Below, piece by piece: positions 8,876 to 20,070 of a stretch of DNA of 64,000 nucleotides. A model generated the notes under the pieces. It ran no database searches. It saw only the letters and a list, made by a program, of their open reading frames with translations, and was not told where the DNA came from. Every line of letters begins with the position of its first letter. Within the stretch, counting starts at the first letter, position 1. The translations under genes and the position numbers were made by a program. Source of the DNA: Luteibacter sp. SG786 (lineage in GTDB: Bacteria > Pseudomonadota > Gammaproteobacteria > Xanthomonadales > Rhodanobacteraceae); NCBI RefSeq assembly GCF_011759605.1, contig NZ_JAAOYX010000001.1, forward strand, positions 434,001-498,000, read 5' to 3'.

Positions 8876-9492
8876 GCACGCCGCCGCGCGCCATCGACCT
8901 GGGCATGATGGCCTGTCACGTGTGCCGGCAGGTCACGGCGTACACCGAAGACCGCCATGCGCATTGCCCGCGCTGCGGAAACACCTTGCACGCCCGCAAG
9001 CACGCCAGCGTGTCGCGCGCCTGGGCGCTGCTGGTCGCCGCCGCGATCTTCTACATCCCGGCCAACGTGTTTCCCATCATGCGCACGCAGAGCATCTCGT
9101 CGAAGGACGACAACACGATCTTGAGCGGCATCATGGAACTCTGGCGGGCCGGCTCACCGGGACTGGCCGTCATCGTCTTCACGGCAAGCATCATCGTGCC
9201 CGTGCTGAAGTTCCTCATCATGGGCTTCCTGCTGGTGACGGTGCAGCGGTCGAGCGGCATGGTCGCGCGGCAAAGGGCCCGGCTTTACCGCTTCGTGGAG
9301 CTGGTGGGGTACTGGTCGATGCTCGACGTGTTCGTCGTGGCGATCCTTTCCGCGCTGGTCCACTTCAAGATATTGAGCCGCGTCGAGCCGTTGCCCGGCG
9401 TGGTCTATTTCGGCATCGTCGTGGTGCTCACGATGCTGTCGGCCATGAGTTTCGATCCCAGGCTGATCTGGGACAACAGGAAATCGCAATGA
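8872..9492 (+). CDS. pqiA2: Paraquat-inducible protein A, C-terminal-half protein
   Basis: This is a 206-residue paralogue of the preceding protein. It has a second zinc-ribbon pair (CHVC, CPRC) and four membrane segments (for example LLVAAAIFYIPANVFPIM and YWSMLDVFVVAILSAL). In E. coli PqiA both halves are one polypeptide of about 420 residues; here they are separate ORFs with ATGA overlaps on both sides, so stoichiometry is probably kept by translational coupling. The C-terminal sequence MSFDPRLIWD is typical of the family. Confidence 0.9.
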   Translation: MSTPPRAIDLGMMACHVCRQVTAYTEDRHAHCPRCGNTLHARKHASVSRAWALLVAAAIFYIPANVFPIMRTQSISSKDDNTILSGIMELWRAGSPGLAVIVFTASIIVPVLKFLIMGFLLVTVQRSSGMVARQRARLYRFVELVGYWSMLDVFVVAILSALVHFKILSRVEPLPGVVYFGIVVVLTMLSAMSFDPRLIWDNRKSQ

Positions 9493-11165
9493 GCGACACC
9501 AACGTAGGAAGCACGCCACCCGACGACGACCTGCCGCAGCCGGTCGTGCGCAAGTCGAAACTGGGGTTCTCCCTGATCTGGGTGGTGCCGATCGTGGCGG
9601 CCCTGGTGGGTATCTCGCTCCTGGTCAGCCACTTCATGTCGGCAGGCCCCCAGATCACGGTGTCCTTCCTGACCGCGGAAGGCATCGAGGCGGGCAAGAC
9701 CCAGGTGAAATACAAGAACGTGGTGATCGGCAAGGTCACCACGATGCGCCTGTCCAGGGACCGCACCCATATCTCGGTGATGATCGACCTGGACAAGGAT
9801 GCTCGCGCCTTCGCCACGAAGGGCACACGCTATTGGGTGGTGCGGCCGCGCATCGGTGCCAGCGGCGTTTCCGGCATCGACACGCTGCTTTCCGGCGCGT
9901 TCATCGGTGCCGACGCCGGCGACTCCGACCAGGAGCAGAACGACTTCACCGGCCTGGAAACCCCGCCGGCCGTTACCCACGGCGCTCCGGGCAGGCGCTT
10001 CGTGCTCCATGCCGGCGACCTCGGCTCGCTGGATATCGGTTCGCCGGTGTACTACCGCCGCATCCAGGTCGGCCGCATCGTGTCCTATGAATTGGACAAG
10101 GACGGGAAGGGCGTTTCCCTGCAACTCTTCATCGACGGTCCGAACGACCGCTTCGTATCGAAGGACTCTCGCTTCTGGAACGCCAGTGGCGTGGACGTGT
10201 CGCTCGGTGCCGACGGCCTGAAGATGAACACCCAATCGCTCGCCACGGTCATCGCCGGCGGCGTGGCGTTCCAGGATCCGCCGGGGCCGCACGAGACCGA
10301 GGTGGCGCCGGAGATGTCCGAATACACCTTGTTCAACGATCAGGCGACCGCGCTCGCGCCACCCGACGGCAAGCCGCGCTACATCCGCATGCGCTTCGAG
10401 CATTCGCTGCGCGGGCTGGCCGTGGACGCGCCCGTCGAATTCCTGGGTGTGAAGGTGGGCCGGGTCGTATCGGTCAACCTCGACTACGACCCCGAGACGC
10501 ACTCCTTCCCCGTCGTGGTGGGCGCGCTGGTCTATCCGCAGCGCCTCGGGCAGGCGCAGGAGAAACTGGCCAAGGCGGTCGGCGGCGACGACGACACGCT
10601 GTTCCCGCGCATCATGGCCGGGCTCGTCGCGCACGGTCTTCGCGCGCAGGCCCGCAGCGGCAACCTGCTCACCGGGCAGCTCTATATCGCGCTCGACTTC
10701 GATCCTAAGGCGAAAAAGGTGTCGTTCGACCCGAATGCGAAGCCGGTGGAGATCCCCACGACGCCGGGCGACTTCGACCATCTGCAGGAGCAGATTTCCA
10801 GCATCGTGGACAAGGTGGAGAAGATCCCCTTCGATTCGATCGGCCGCAACCTGGACGGCAGCCTGAAGGAGCTGCACGGCACGCTGAAACAGGTGAACGG
10901 CGATCTCCTGCCCGAGGCGAAGAAGACCCTGCAAGGCGTGAACCGCACGGTGGGTACGGCCAACGACGCGCTCTCCGAGAACTCGCCCTTGCAGCAGAAC
11001 ATCGCCAACACGCTGGAAGAACTGCAGCGCACGGTCCGCTCCGTGCGCGCGTTCACCGACTACCTCGGCCGGCATCCGGAAGCGCTGCTACGCGGCCGGG
11101 GCGCGGACGCGCCGCCGAAGATCGCCACTCCGTCCACCAAGCAGGGCAAGGAAGAACAGCCATGA
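9489..11165 (+). CDS. pqiB: PqiB: MCE-domain intermembrane lipid transport protein
   Basis: This is a 558-residue protein with one N-terminal inner-membrane anchor (about 24-46) and then three MCE domains, starting near residues 50, 165 and 290 (marker strings ITVSFLTAEGIEAGKTQVKYKNVVIGKV and YIRMRFEHSLRGLAVDAPVEFLGVKVGRV). The C-terminal 130 residues form a long amphipathic helical region (GDFDHLQEQISSIVDKVEKIP...). E. coli PqiB builds a hexameric tube across the periplasm; the same architecture is expected here. It overlaps pqiA2 by 4 bp and pqiC by 4 bp. Confidence 0.95.
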   Translation: MSDTNVGSTPPDDDLPQPVVRKSKLGFSLIWVVPIVAALVGISLLVSHFMSAGPQITVSFLTAEGIEAGKTQVKYKNVVIGKVTTMRLSRDRTHISVMIDLDKDARAFATKGTRYWVVRPRIGASGVSGIDTLLSGAFIGADAGDSDQEQNDFTGLETPPAVTHGAPGRRFVLHAGDLGSLDIGSPVYYRRIQVGRIVSYELDKDGKGVSLQLFIDGPNDRFVSKDSRFWNASGVDVSLGADGLKMNTQSLATVIAGGVAFQDPPGPHETEVAPEMSEYTLFNDQATALAPPDGKPRYIRMRFEHSLRGLAVDAPVEFLGVKVGRVVSVNLDYDPETHSFPVVVGALVYPQRLGQAQEKLAKAVGGDDDTLFPRIMAGLVAHGLRAQARSGNLLTGQLYIALDFDPKAKKVSFDPNAKPVEIPTTPGDFDHLQEQISSIVDKVEKIPFDSIGRNLDGSLKELHGTLKQVNGDLLPEAKKTLQGVNRTVGTANDALSENSPLQQNIANTLEELQRTVRSVRAFTDYLGRHPEALLRGRGADAPPKIATPSTKQGKEEQP

Positions 11166-11761
11166 TCCATTCCCTCCGCCTCGCCGGTGTCGTACTCCTC
11201 GTGGCCGGTCTGGGTGCCTGTGCCTCGGCGCCCACGCACTTCCACACGCTGGTGCCGCCCTCGACACCCCTGCCGGCGGCGACCGCGCCTTTCGCCATCG
11301 ACGTGCTGCCCGTGGCCGTGCCGCCGCAGGTCGATCAGCCGGCCCTGGTGTTGCGCCAGGGCGCCACCGGCATCGCCGTGCTGGACGGAGAGCGCTGGGC
11401 CTCCCCGTTGGGCGACGAAATCCGTGGCGCGCTCTCGGCCGACCTTGCCGCCCGCCTGGGTACCCACGACGTGCATGGCCTGCCGCGCGGCAAGGAAGCG
11501 AAGGTCGTGCGCGTGCAACTCGACGTGCGCCGCTTCGATTCGGAAGTGGGTGGGAACGCCACGCTGGAAGCCTCCTGGTCCGTGCGTGGCGCGGACGGCG
11601 TGTCGGCGAATTGCGCCTCGCGCGTCACGGAGCCGGCGGGATCGAGCTACGACAGCCTCGTGGAGGCCCACCAGCGCGCGCTGGGCAAGGTAGCCGACCA
11701 GGTGGCGGCGGCAGTGCGGCCGGTGGCCGCCGGCCAGCCCGCGACCTGCGCCGCGATCTAG
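11162..11761 (+). CDS. pqiC: PqiC: outer-membrane lipoprotein of the Pqi system
   Basis: This is a 199-residue ABC-type transport auxiliary lipoprotein. The signal peptide ends in a lipobox LGAC (Cys20 predicted to be lipidated), with Ala following, consistent with outer-membrane sorting. The core (VPPQVDQPALVLRQGATGIAVLDGERWASPLGDEIRGALSADLAARLG) is the canonical DUF330/ABC_trans_aux pattern. In E. coli PqiC caps the PqiB tube at the outer membrane. It is the last gene of the four-gene operon and is followed by a REP-like palindrome. Confidence 0.92.
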   Translation: MIHSLRLAGVVLLVAGLGACASAPTHFHTLVPPSTPLPAATAPFAIDVLPVAVPPQVDQPALVLRQGATGIAVLDGERWASPLGDEIRGALSADLAARLGTHDVHGLPRGKEAKVVRVQLDVRRFDSEVGGNATLEASWSVRGADGVSANCASRVTEPAGSSYDSLVEAHQRALGKVADQVAAAVRPVAAGQPATCAAI

Positions 11762-11771
11762 GTGTGCTCTC

Positions 11772-11854
11772 TGTGGGAGCCGGCTTCGCCGGCGATCCCG
11801 CGGCAGCGGGCAGGCTCGGCGCAAGCACTCATCGCCGCTGAAGCGGCTCCCACA
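11772..11854. repeat. REP-like dispersed palindromic element, copy 1
   Basis: An 83-base element is bounded by TGTGGGAGC and GCTCCCACA. Each end carries its own short hairpin (GCCGGCTTCGCCGGC at the left, GCCGCTGAAGCGGC at the right), with CCCGCGGCAGCGGG between them. The same architecture recurs at 25872 and, inverted, at 33882, with a half copy at 36233. It sits between pqiC and leuS and could act as a transcript-end stabiliser or terminator for pqi. The rest of the 220-base gap up to leuS holds only a possible weak promoter (TTGGCC at 11890, TAGTCT at 11913, 17-base spacer). Confidence 0.85.
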
Positions 11855-11915
11855 TAACGCTTGTATGGCCCCACTGCAGCCCTCAAGGCTTGGCCTTCCC
11901 GCCCCCGTGGGATAG

Positions 11916-14723
<2,808 letters not shown>

Positions 14724-14725
14724 CC

Positions 14726-15277
14726 ATGAGCCCGAACCTCCTCCGTTCGTTCAGCATCGCCGCGCTCCTGTCGGCTGCGGCCCTGCTCGCCGGCTGCGGC
14801 TTCCACCTCCGGCAGACCGCCTCGTTGCCGCCGGGCATGAAGAAGATTCACCTCACGGTGTCCGGTGGCGGCAAGCTCGACCGCGATCTACGGCGCGCGC
14901 TGGAGAACTCCGACGCTACCGTCGTCGACGAACCGGCACCGGATGCGGCGGAGCTGACGATCACCTCGAATAACTTCCGTACCGATTCGCTCACCGTGAG
15001 CGGCACGGCACGCGTCACCGAATACGCGGTGCGCTACCACGTCGACTTCAACGTCAAGGCAGCCGACGGTACGGTCATCGTTCCTTCGCAGGGCGTCGAT
15101 ATGTCACGCGAGTTCAGCTACGACGCGACCAATACCATCGGCACCGCCAGCCAGACCGAGGAACTGCAGCGCAGCCTCATCGGCGACATGGTCCAGGCGA
15201 TCCTGTTCCGCCTGCAGGCGGTCGCGGACCACCCCGCCGTGGCGGCACCCCCGCAGGCGCCGGCGCCTTCCCGCTGA
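14726..15277 (+). CDS. lptE: LPS-assembly lipoprotein LptE
   Basis: This is a 183-residue outer-membrane lipoprotein that plugs the LptD barrel during LPS export. The signal peptide ends at LLAGC, and the family hallmark CGFHLRQ follows directly after the lipidated Cys. The start is an ATG two bases after the leuS stop. The C-terminus has an Ala/Pro tail (AVAAPPQAPAPSR) not needed for the fold. An essential gene, cotranscribed with leuS and holA. Confidence 0.93.
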   Translation: MSPNLLRSFSIAALLSAAALLAGCGFHLRQTASLPPGMKKIHLTVSGGGKLDRDLRRALENSDATVVDEPAPDAAELTITSNNFRTDSLTVSGTARVTEYAVRYHVDFNVKAADGTVIVPSQGVDMSREFSYDATNTIGTASQTEELQRSLIGDMVQAILFRLQAVADHPAVAAPPQAPAPSR

Positions 15278-15290
15278 GCAGGCCACGCTC

Positions 15291-16301
15291 GTGCCCTTGA
15301 ATGCCATGCAGTGGCAGAAGCACCTCGCGGGCGACCGCATGGCGCCGGTGTACCTGCTGGCGGGCGAGGAGTTGCTGGTGCTCGAGGCCGCGGACGCCGT
15401 CCGTGCGATGGCGCGGCGGCTGGGCTACAGCGAGCGCGACGTGCTCGAAGCGGACAGCCGGTTCGACTGGGACGACCTCGCGCGCGCCTCGGCGGGCCTG
15501 TCGCTGTTCGCCACGCAGCGCCTGCTCGACCTGCGCCTGGCCGGCGGCCGCGCAGGAAAGGACGGCGGCGCGGCGATCACGGCCTTCGCGAGCGACCCGC
15601 CACCGGACACCACGCTGCTGATCACCGCCACCGAGTGGAGCAGCAAGCATGAGGCTGCCTGGACGAAGACCGTCGACCAGCATGGCGTGCAAGTGGTGTT
15701 CAATGCGCCGCGGCCGCACGAATGGACACAGTGGATCGGAGCGCGCCTCGCGTCGCGCGGGCTGAAGGCCACACCCGATGCGGTCGCCATGCTCGCCGAG
15801 CGGGTGGAGGGCAACCTGCTCGCCGCGGCTCAGGAGGTCGACAAGCTCGTCGTGCTCGCCGGCGACCGCCCGCTCGATGCCGCCACACTGGAAAGCCTGG
15901 TCGCCGACAGCGCCCGCTTCGATGCCTTCAAGCTCACCGATGCCGCGTTCGCGGGGGAGGGCGGCCGCGCGCTCCGCATTCTTGCCGGCCTTCGTGCGGA
16001 GGGCGATGAGCTCATCGCGCTCATGGGCTGGCTGGTGAACCAGTTGCAGCTCGCCATGCGCCTCGCGAACGCGCGGGATTTCGGCGCCCAGGCCAAGGCC
16101 GAACGGTTGTGGCCGGCCCGGGAGCAGCTTTTCCGCAAAGCCCTGCGCCGCGCCCCGCGCGAACACTGGATGGCCTGCCTGGCCCGCGCCGCGCGTATCG
16201 ACCGCATGGCCAAGGGGCGCGAGCAGGGCGATCCGTGGCTGGAGGCGGAGCGCCTCGTCGCGGCGATCGCCGAGCCCCGGGCCGCGGCCGCCTTCGCATG
16301 A
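15291..16301 (+). CDS. holA: DNA polymerase III subunit delta
   Basis: This is a 336-residue clamp-loader wrench subunit. The N-terminus (AMQWQKHLAGDRMAPVYLLAGEELLVLEAADAVR) matches the HolA Rossmann-like domain I, followed by the family's LLI(T) strand and the helical collar at the C-terminus. Start codon is GTG, 13 bases after the lptE stop. It overlaps nadD by 4 bp (ATGA). It binds the beta clamp and opens it for loading. Confidence 0.93.
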   Translation: MPLNAMQWQKHLAGDRMAPVYLLAGEELLVLEAADAVRAMARRLGYSERDVLEADSRFDWDDLARASAGLSLFATQRLLDLRLAGGRAGKDGGAAITAFASDPPPDTTLLITATEWSSKHEAAWTKTVDQHGVQVVFNAPRPHEWTQWIGARLASRGLKATPDAVAMLAERVEGNLLAAAQEVDKLVVLAGDRPLDAATLESLVADSARFDAFKLTDAAFAGEGGRALRILAGLRAEGDELIALMGWLVNQLQLAMRLANARDFGAQAKAERLWPAREQLFRKALRRAPREHWMACLARAARIDRMAKGREQGDPWLEAERLVAAIAEPRAAAAFA

Positions 16302-16948
16302 CCGCCATGCGACCGCTCGCGATCCTCGGCGGCACCTTCGATCCCGTTCATCACGGGCACCTGCGCGCCGCCTGGGAGGCGGCCGAGGCCTTGGACGCCG
16401 AGGTGCGCCTCGTGCCGGCGCGAACGCCGCCGCACCGACCGCCCCCCGTGGCCGATGCGGCCGGGCGCGTGGCCCTGCTGCGCGCGGCACTGGCCGGCCA
16501 GGACCGTTTGACCCTCGACACCCGCGAACTGGACCGCGACGGGCCGTCCTATACCGTGGACACGTTGGCGTCGCTGCGCGCCGACATCGGCCCCGACCGG
16601 CCCCTGGTGCTGCTGGTTGGGGCCGATGCCTTCGCCGGCCTGGCCTCCTGGCATCTGTGGCAGGACCTCTTCACGTTCGCGCACGTGGGCGTGCTGACCC
16701 GGCCCGGCGGCGGCAGCCACGAGCCGACGGGCCCGCTGGCGGACTTCGTTGCTGGGCGCGGCGCGGAGCGGGTGCACGGCCCGGCCGGCGCGGTGGTGCC
16801 CATCGCCATCACTCCGCTGGATATCGCTGCCACGGCGATCCGGGAATCCTTCGCGGCGGGCGGCGAGCCACGCTTCCTGCTGCCGACGGCATGTTTCGAG
16901 GACGAGGCGCTGCTGGCGCCCTACCGGGCCCTCGGCCAGCCGTCGTAG
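16298..16948 (+). CDS. nadD: Nicotinate-nucleotide adenylyltransferase
   Basis: This is a 216-residue enzyme that converts nicotinate mononucleotide and ATP to deamido-NAD. The nucleotidyltransferase motif GGTFDPVHHGHL is at residues 11-22. The second phosphate-binding motif, usually ISSTxIR, is IAATAIR here. The ATG overlaps the holA stop. It ends 123 bases before rsfS, the only larger gap in this run. Confidence 0.95.
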   Translation: MTAMRPLAILGGTFDPVHHGHLRAAWEAAEALDAEVRLVPARTPPHRPPPVADAAGRVALLRAALAGQDRLTLDTRELDRDGPSYTVDTLASLRADIGPDRPLVLLVGADAFAGLASWHLWQDLFTFAHVGVLTRPGGGSHEPTGPLADFVAGRGAERVHGPAGAVVPIAITPLDIAATAIRESFAAGGEPRFLLPTACFEDEALLAPYRALGQPS

Positions 16949-16998
16949 CTTGCGACGAGCGGGCATACCCTGTTCGTCCACATTACCTGCCGGGGCAT

Positions 16999-17030
16999 TT
17001 GACGCGGCCGGAACGCTCGGGCGTTATACT
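16999..17030 (+). promoter_or_regulatory. Possible sigma-70 promoter for rsfS and downstream genes
   Basis: In the 123-base gap between nadD and rsfS there is TTGACG at 16999-17004 and TATACT at 17025-17030. Both hexamers are good, but the spacer is 20 bases (19 if TTATAC is used), longer than the optimal 17, so activity is uncertain. It would start rsfS-rlmH-maf-rng transcription about 35 bases before the TTG start. Confidence 0.35.
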
Positions 17031-17071
17031 GCGCCCAACCCCGGCATCCCGCCGTACGAGGTTCCCGCATC

Positions 17072-17458
17072 TTGAGTTCGACCGCATCCCGCAAGGCCAA
17101 ATCCGCCGCCAGCAACGAGCACCTCCGCCAGCGCGTGGTCGCCGCCCTCGAAGACCTCAAGGCCAAGGACGTTCGAGAAATCGATGTCCGCGGCAAAACC
17201 TCCATCGCAGACATCCTGTTCATCGCGTCGGGCACTTCCGCCCGTCACGTGAAGTCCATCGCCGACGAAGTCATCAAGTTCGCCAAGGAAGCGGGCGTGA
17301 TGCCACTCGGCGTCGAAGGCCAGACCGAAGCCGAATGGGTGCTGGTCGACCTGGGCGACATCATCGTGCACGTGATGATGCCGCGCATCCGCGAGTTCTA
17401 CGGCCTGGAACGCCTGTGGACCGTGGGCGACGACGGCGTCGAAGCCGCGAACGACTGA
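17072..17458 (+). CDS. rsfS: Ribosome silencing factor RsfS
   Basis: This is a 128-residue protein that binds ribosomal protein uL14 and blocks 30S-50S joining in stationary phase or starvation. Diagnostic segments are KAKDVREIDVRGKTSIADILFIASGTSARHVKSIAD and EAEWVLVDLGDIIVHVMMPRIREFYGLERLW. Start is TTG; the first 20 residues before the conserved core are Lys/Ala/Ser-rich. It is followed by rlmH with a 7-base gap, the usual pairing. Confidence 0.95.
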   Translation: MSSTASRKAKSAASNEHLRQRVVAALEDLKAKDVREIDVRGKTSIADILFIASGTSARHVKSIADEVIKFAKEAGVMPLGVEGQTEAEWVLVDLGDIIVHVMMPRIREFYGLERLWTVGDDGVEAAND

Positions 17459-17465
17459 GCCCGCC

Positions 17466-17936
17466 GTGCGGGCTCGCCTCATCGCCGTCGGCGAACGCAT
17501 GCCGAGCTGGGTGGCCGAGGGCTTCGCCGAGTACCGCAAGCGGCTGTCGCACGAACTTCCCCTCGAACTGGTCGAGATCAAACCCGGCGCGCGTGGCAAG
17601 GGCCGCGACGACGCCCGGGCGATCCTGGACGAAGGCGCCGCCATCCTCGCCGCCTTGCCGCGCGATATCCACGTCGTGGCGCTGGACGGGCGCGGAAAGC
17701 CCTGGAGCAGCGAAGACCTGGGCCAGCAGCTTCAGCAATGGCGCATGGGCGGACGCGACCTCGCCTTCCTTATCGGCGGCCCGGACGGCCATGCGCCTGA
17801 CGTACTGGCCCGCGCCGACCAGCGCTGGTCCCTGGGCCCGCTGACGTTGCCGCACATGCTGGTGCGGCTGGTGCTCGCGGAGCAGCTCTACCGCGCCACG
17901 ACCCTCGTAGCCGGACATCCCTACCATCGCGCCTGA
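17466..17936 (+). CDS. rlmH: 23S rRNA pseudouridine-1915 N3-methyltransferase RlmH
   Basis: This is a 156-residue SPOUT-class methyltransferase acting on helix 69 of 23S rRNA in the assembled 70S ribosome. Family features are RARLIAVGERMPSWVAEGFAEYRKRL at the N-terminus, the SAM-knot segment DLAFLIGGPDGHAPDVLARAD, and the terminal LPHMLVRLVLAEQLYRATTLVAGHPYHR. Length is identical to the usual 155-156 residues. Start is GTG at 17466. Confidence 0.96.
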   Translation: MRARLIAVGERMPSWVAEGFAEYRKRLSHELPLELVEIKPGARGKGRDDARAILDEGAAILAALPRDIHVVALDGRGKPWSSEDLGQQLQQWRMGGRDLAFLIGGPDGHAPDVLARADQRWSLGPLTLPHMLVRLVLAEQLYRATTLVAGHPYHRA

Positions 17937-17957
17937 CGAAGACCCCAAGGAACCGCC

Positions 17958-18515
17958 GTGCTGTACCTGGCCTCGCAATCGCCGCGCCGCCGCGACCTTC
18001 TCGACCAGTTGGGCGAGCCGCATCGCACGCTCCACGTGGACGTTGAGGAATTGCGCGGGACAGGCGAATCGCCCGACGACTATGTGGCGCGCGTAGCGCT
18101 GGACAAGGCGCGCGCCGGGTTCGCGCTGGTGACGGGGGAACCGGACGCCCGGGTGCTGGGCGCCGACACCGAGGTGGTGCTCGGCGACGAGGTGTTCGGC
18201 AAGCCGCGTGATGCGGCCGACGCCTCCGCCATGCTGCGCCGGCTCGCGGGGCGCGAGCATCGGGTGATTTCGGCCGTGTGGCTGGTGCAGGCAGGCGGCG
18301 AACGCCGCGCGCTGTCCGTTTCCACCGTGCGCTTCGCCCCGCTCTCGGACGCGGACATCGCCGCCTACGTGGGCACGGGCGAATGCATGGGCAAGGCGGG
18401 TGCCTATGCCATCCAGGGCCGCGCCGCCGCCTTCATCGAACATCTCTCCGGCAGTTATTCAGGTGTCATGGGCCTGCCGCTCCACGAAACCTCCCGCCTG
18501 CTGCGCGGTCAGTGA
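17958..18515 (+). CDS. maf: Maf family nucleotide pyrophosphatase (YhdE-like)
   Basis: This is a 185-residue nucleoside triphosphate pyrophosphatase, probably dTTP/UTP-directed, that cleans the nucleotide pool. Motifs are [29 protein letters not shown] (catalytic Asp) and [34 protein letters not shown]. Start is GTG. It is followed closely by rng, as in E. coli (yhdE-rng). Confidence 0.92.
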   Translation: MLYLASQSPRRRDLLDQLGEPHRTLHVDVEELRGTGESPDDYVARVALDKARAGFALVTGEPDARVLGADTEVVLGDEVFGKPRDAADASAMLRRLAGREHRVISAVWLVQAGGERRALSVSTVRFAPLSDADIAAYVGTGECMGKAGAYAIQGRAAAFIEHLSGSYSGVMGLPLHETSRLLRGQ

Positions 18516-18543
18516 CAGGCCCTCGCAGGGCGGGCTATAAAGC

Positions 18544-20058
18544 ATGACGACCGAAGGAAAAGGCAGCGCGGTGAGTGAGGAAATCCTGATCAATGTCACG
18601 CCGCGTGAGACGCGTGTGGCCATCGTCGAAAACGGCATGCTCCAGGAAGTGCACGTGGAGCGCGCCCAGAAGCGCGGCTACGTGGGCAACGTCTACAAGG
18701 GGCGTGTGCAGCGTGTCATGCCGGGCATGCAGGCCGTCTTCGTCGAGATCGGTCTGGAGCGGGCCGCGTTCCTGCATGCGTCCGATATCGTGCGTCCGCC
18801 GCTGCCGCCCACCGATGCGCCGGCCGAGGGCAAGGGCAACGGGCATGGCCCGGTGCCGCCCATCTCCGAGCTGGTGCACGAGGGCCAGGAAATCGTGGTG
18901 CAGGTGGTGAAGGATCCCATCGGCAGCAAGGGAGCCCGCCTGTCCACGCACCTGTCGATCCCTTCGCGCTACCTCGTCCTGCTGCCACATTCGCGCACGT
19001 TGGGCGTGTCGGTTCGCATCGAAGACGAAGCCGAGCGGCAACGCCTGAAGGACATCATCCTTCCGCTGATCGGCGAGAACCATCTCGGCTACATCGTGCG
19101 CACGAACGCGGAAGGCCAGTCCGAGGAATCCCTGGCCTTCGACGTGACCTACCTCGGCAAGGTATGGCGCGTGGTCCAGGAGAACATCCAGAAGGCGAAG
19201 GTGGGCGAACGCGTCTACGAGGAACTGTCGCTCCCGCTGCGTTCATTGCGCGATTCGCTCAACGACGGCATCGAGAAGGTGCGCGTGGATTCGCGCGAAA
19301 CCTACGAGAAAACCGTGAAGTTCGTGCACAAGTTCATGCCGGTGCTCTCCGACCGCATCGAGCATTACGCCGGAGAGCGGCCGATCTTCGACCTCTACGG
19401 CGTGGAAGACGAGATCCAGCGCGCGTTGCGGAAGGAAGTGCCGCTGAAGTCGGGCGGCTACCTCATCGTCGATCAGACCGAGGCGATGACCACCATCGAT
19501 GTGAACACCGGTGGCTACCTCGGCAGCCGCAACCTCGAGGAAACCGTATACCGCACGAACCTCGAAGCCGCGCAATCGGCGGCGCGCCAGCTTCGCCTGC
19601 GCAACCTCGGCGGCATCGTCATCATCGATTTCATCGACATGACCGACGACGAGCACAAACGACAGGTGCTGCGCATGCTGGAGAAAGGCCTGGCAAAAGA
19701 CCACGCGAAGACCACCGTCTATCCCATGTCGGCGCTCGGCCTCGTTGAAATGACGCGCAAGCGCACCACGGAAAGCCTGGAGCGACAGCTCTGCGAACCG
19801 TGCCCCGCGTGCAGCGGCAGGGGTACGCTGAAGACGGCCGAAACCGTCATCTACGAGATATTCCGCGAGATCACCCGCGCGGTGCGTCAGTTCAACGCGC
19901 AGAAGCTGTTGGTGATGGCCAGCCCGAAGGTGGTCGGCCGCATCCTGGAGGAAGAATCGGCAGCCGTCGCCGAACTCGAGGAATTCATCGCCAAGAGCAT
20001 CCGCTTCCAGGCGGAAGAACATTATTCGCAGGAACAGTTCGATGTCGTCCTGCTGTAA
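18544..20058 (+). CDS. rng: Ribonuclease G
   Basis: This is an endoribonuclease of 504 residues (495 if the internal GTG at 18571 is used). It carries the S1 domain early (RGYVGNVYKGRVQRVMPGMQAVFVEIGLERAAFLH), with a Pro/Gly insert at about residues 85-105. The catalytic DNase I-like region includes DQTEAMTTIDVNTGGYLGSRNLEETVYRTNLEAA and FIDMTDDEHK, and the zinc-link CEPCPACSGRGTL is present. It processes the 16S rRNA 5' end and decays some mRNAs. The GTG at 18571 has a better Shine-Dalgarno (AGGAAAAGG) and aligns with E. coli Rng, so the ATG at 18544 may be too long. Confidence 0.94.
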   Translation: MTTEGKGSAVSEEILINVTPRETRVAIVENGMLQEVHVERAQKRGYVGNVYKGRVQRVMPGMQAVFVEIGLERAAFLHASDIVRPPLPPTDAPAEGKGNGHGPVPPISELVHEGQEIVVQVVKDPIGSKGARLSTHLSIPSRYLVLLPHSRTLGVSVRIEDEAERQRLKDIILPLIGENHLGYIVRTNAEGQSEESLAFDVTYLGKVWRVVQENIQKAKVGERVYEELSLPLRSLRDSLNDGIEKVRVDSRETYEKTVKFVHKFMPVLSDRIEHYAGERPIFDLYGVEDEIQRALRKEVPLKSGGYLIVDQTEAMTTIDVNTGGYLGSRNLEETVYRTNLEAAQSAARQLRLRNLGGIVIIDFIDMTDDEHKRQVLRMLEKGLAKDHAKTTVYPMSALGLVEMTRKRTTESLERQLCEPCPACSGRGTLKTAETVIYEIFREITRAVRQFNAQKLLVMASPKVVGRILEEESAAVAELEEFIAKSIRFQAEEHYSQEQFDVVLL

Positions 20059-20070
20059 GAAGCCCTGCCT

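Noticed and set aside
16949-17071. A tRNA or small RNA gene in the nadD-rsfS gap
   Set aside because: No cloverleaf, CCA end or strong hairpin is visible; only a promoter-like hexamer pair is found.
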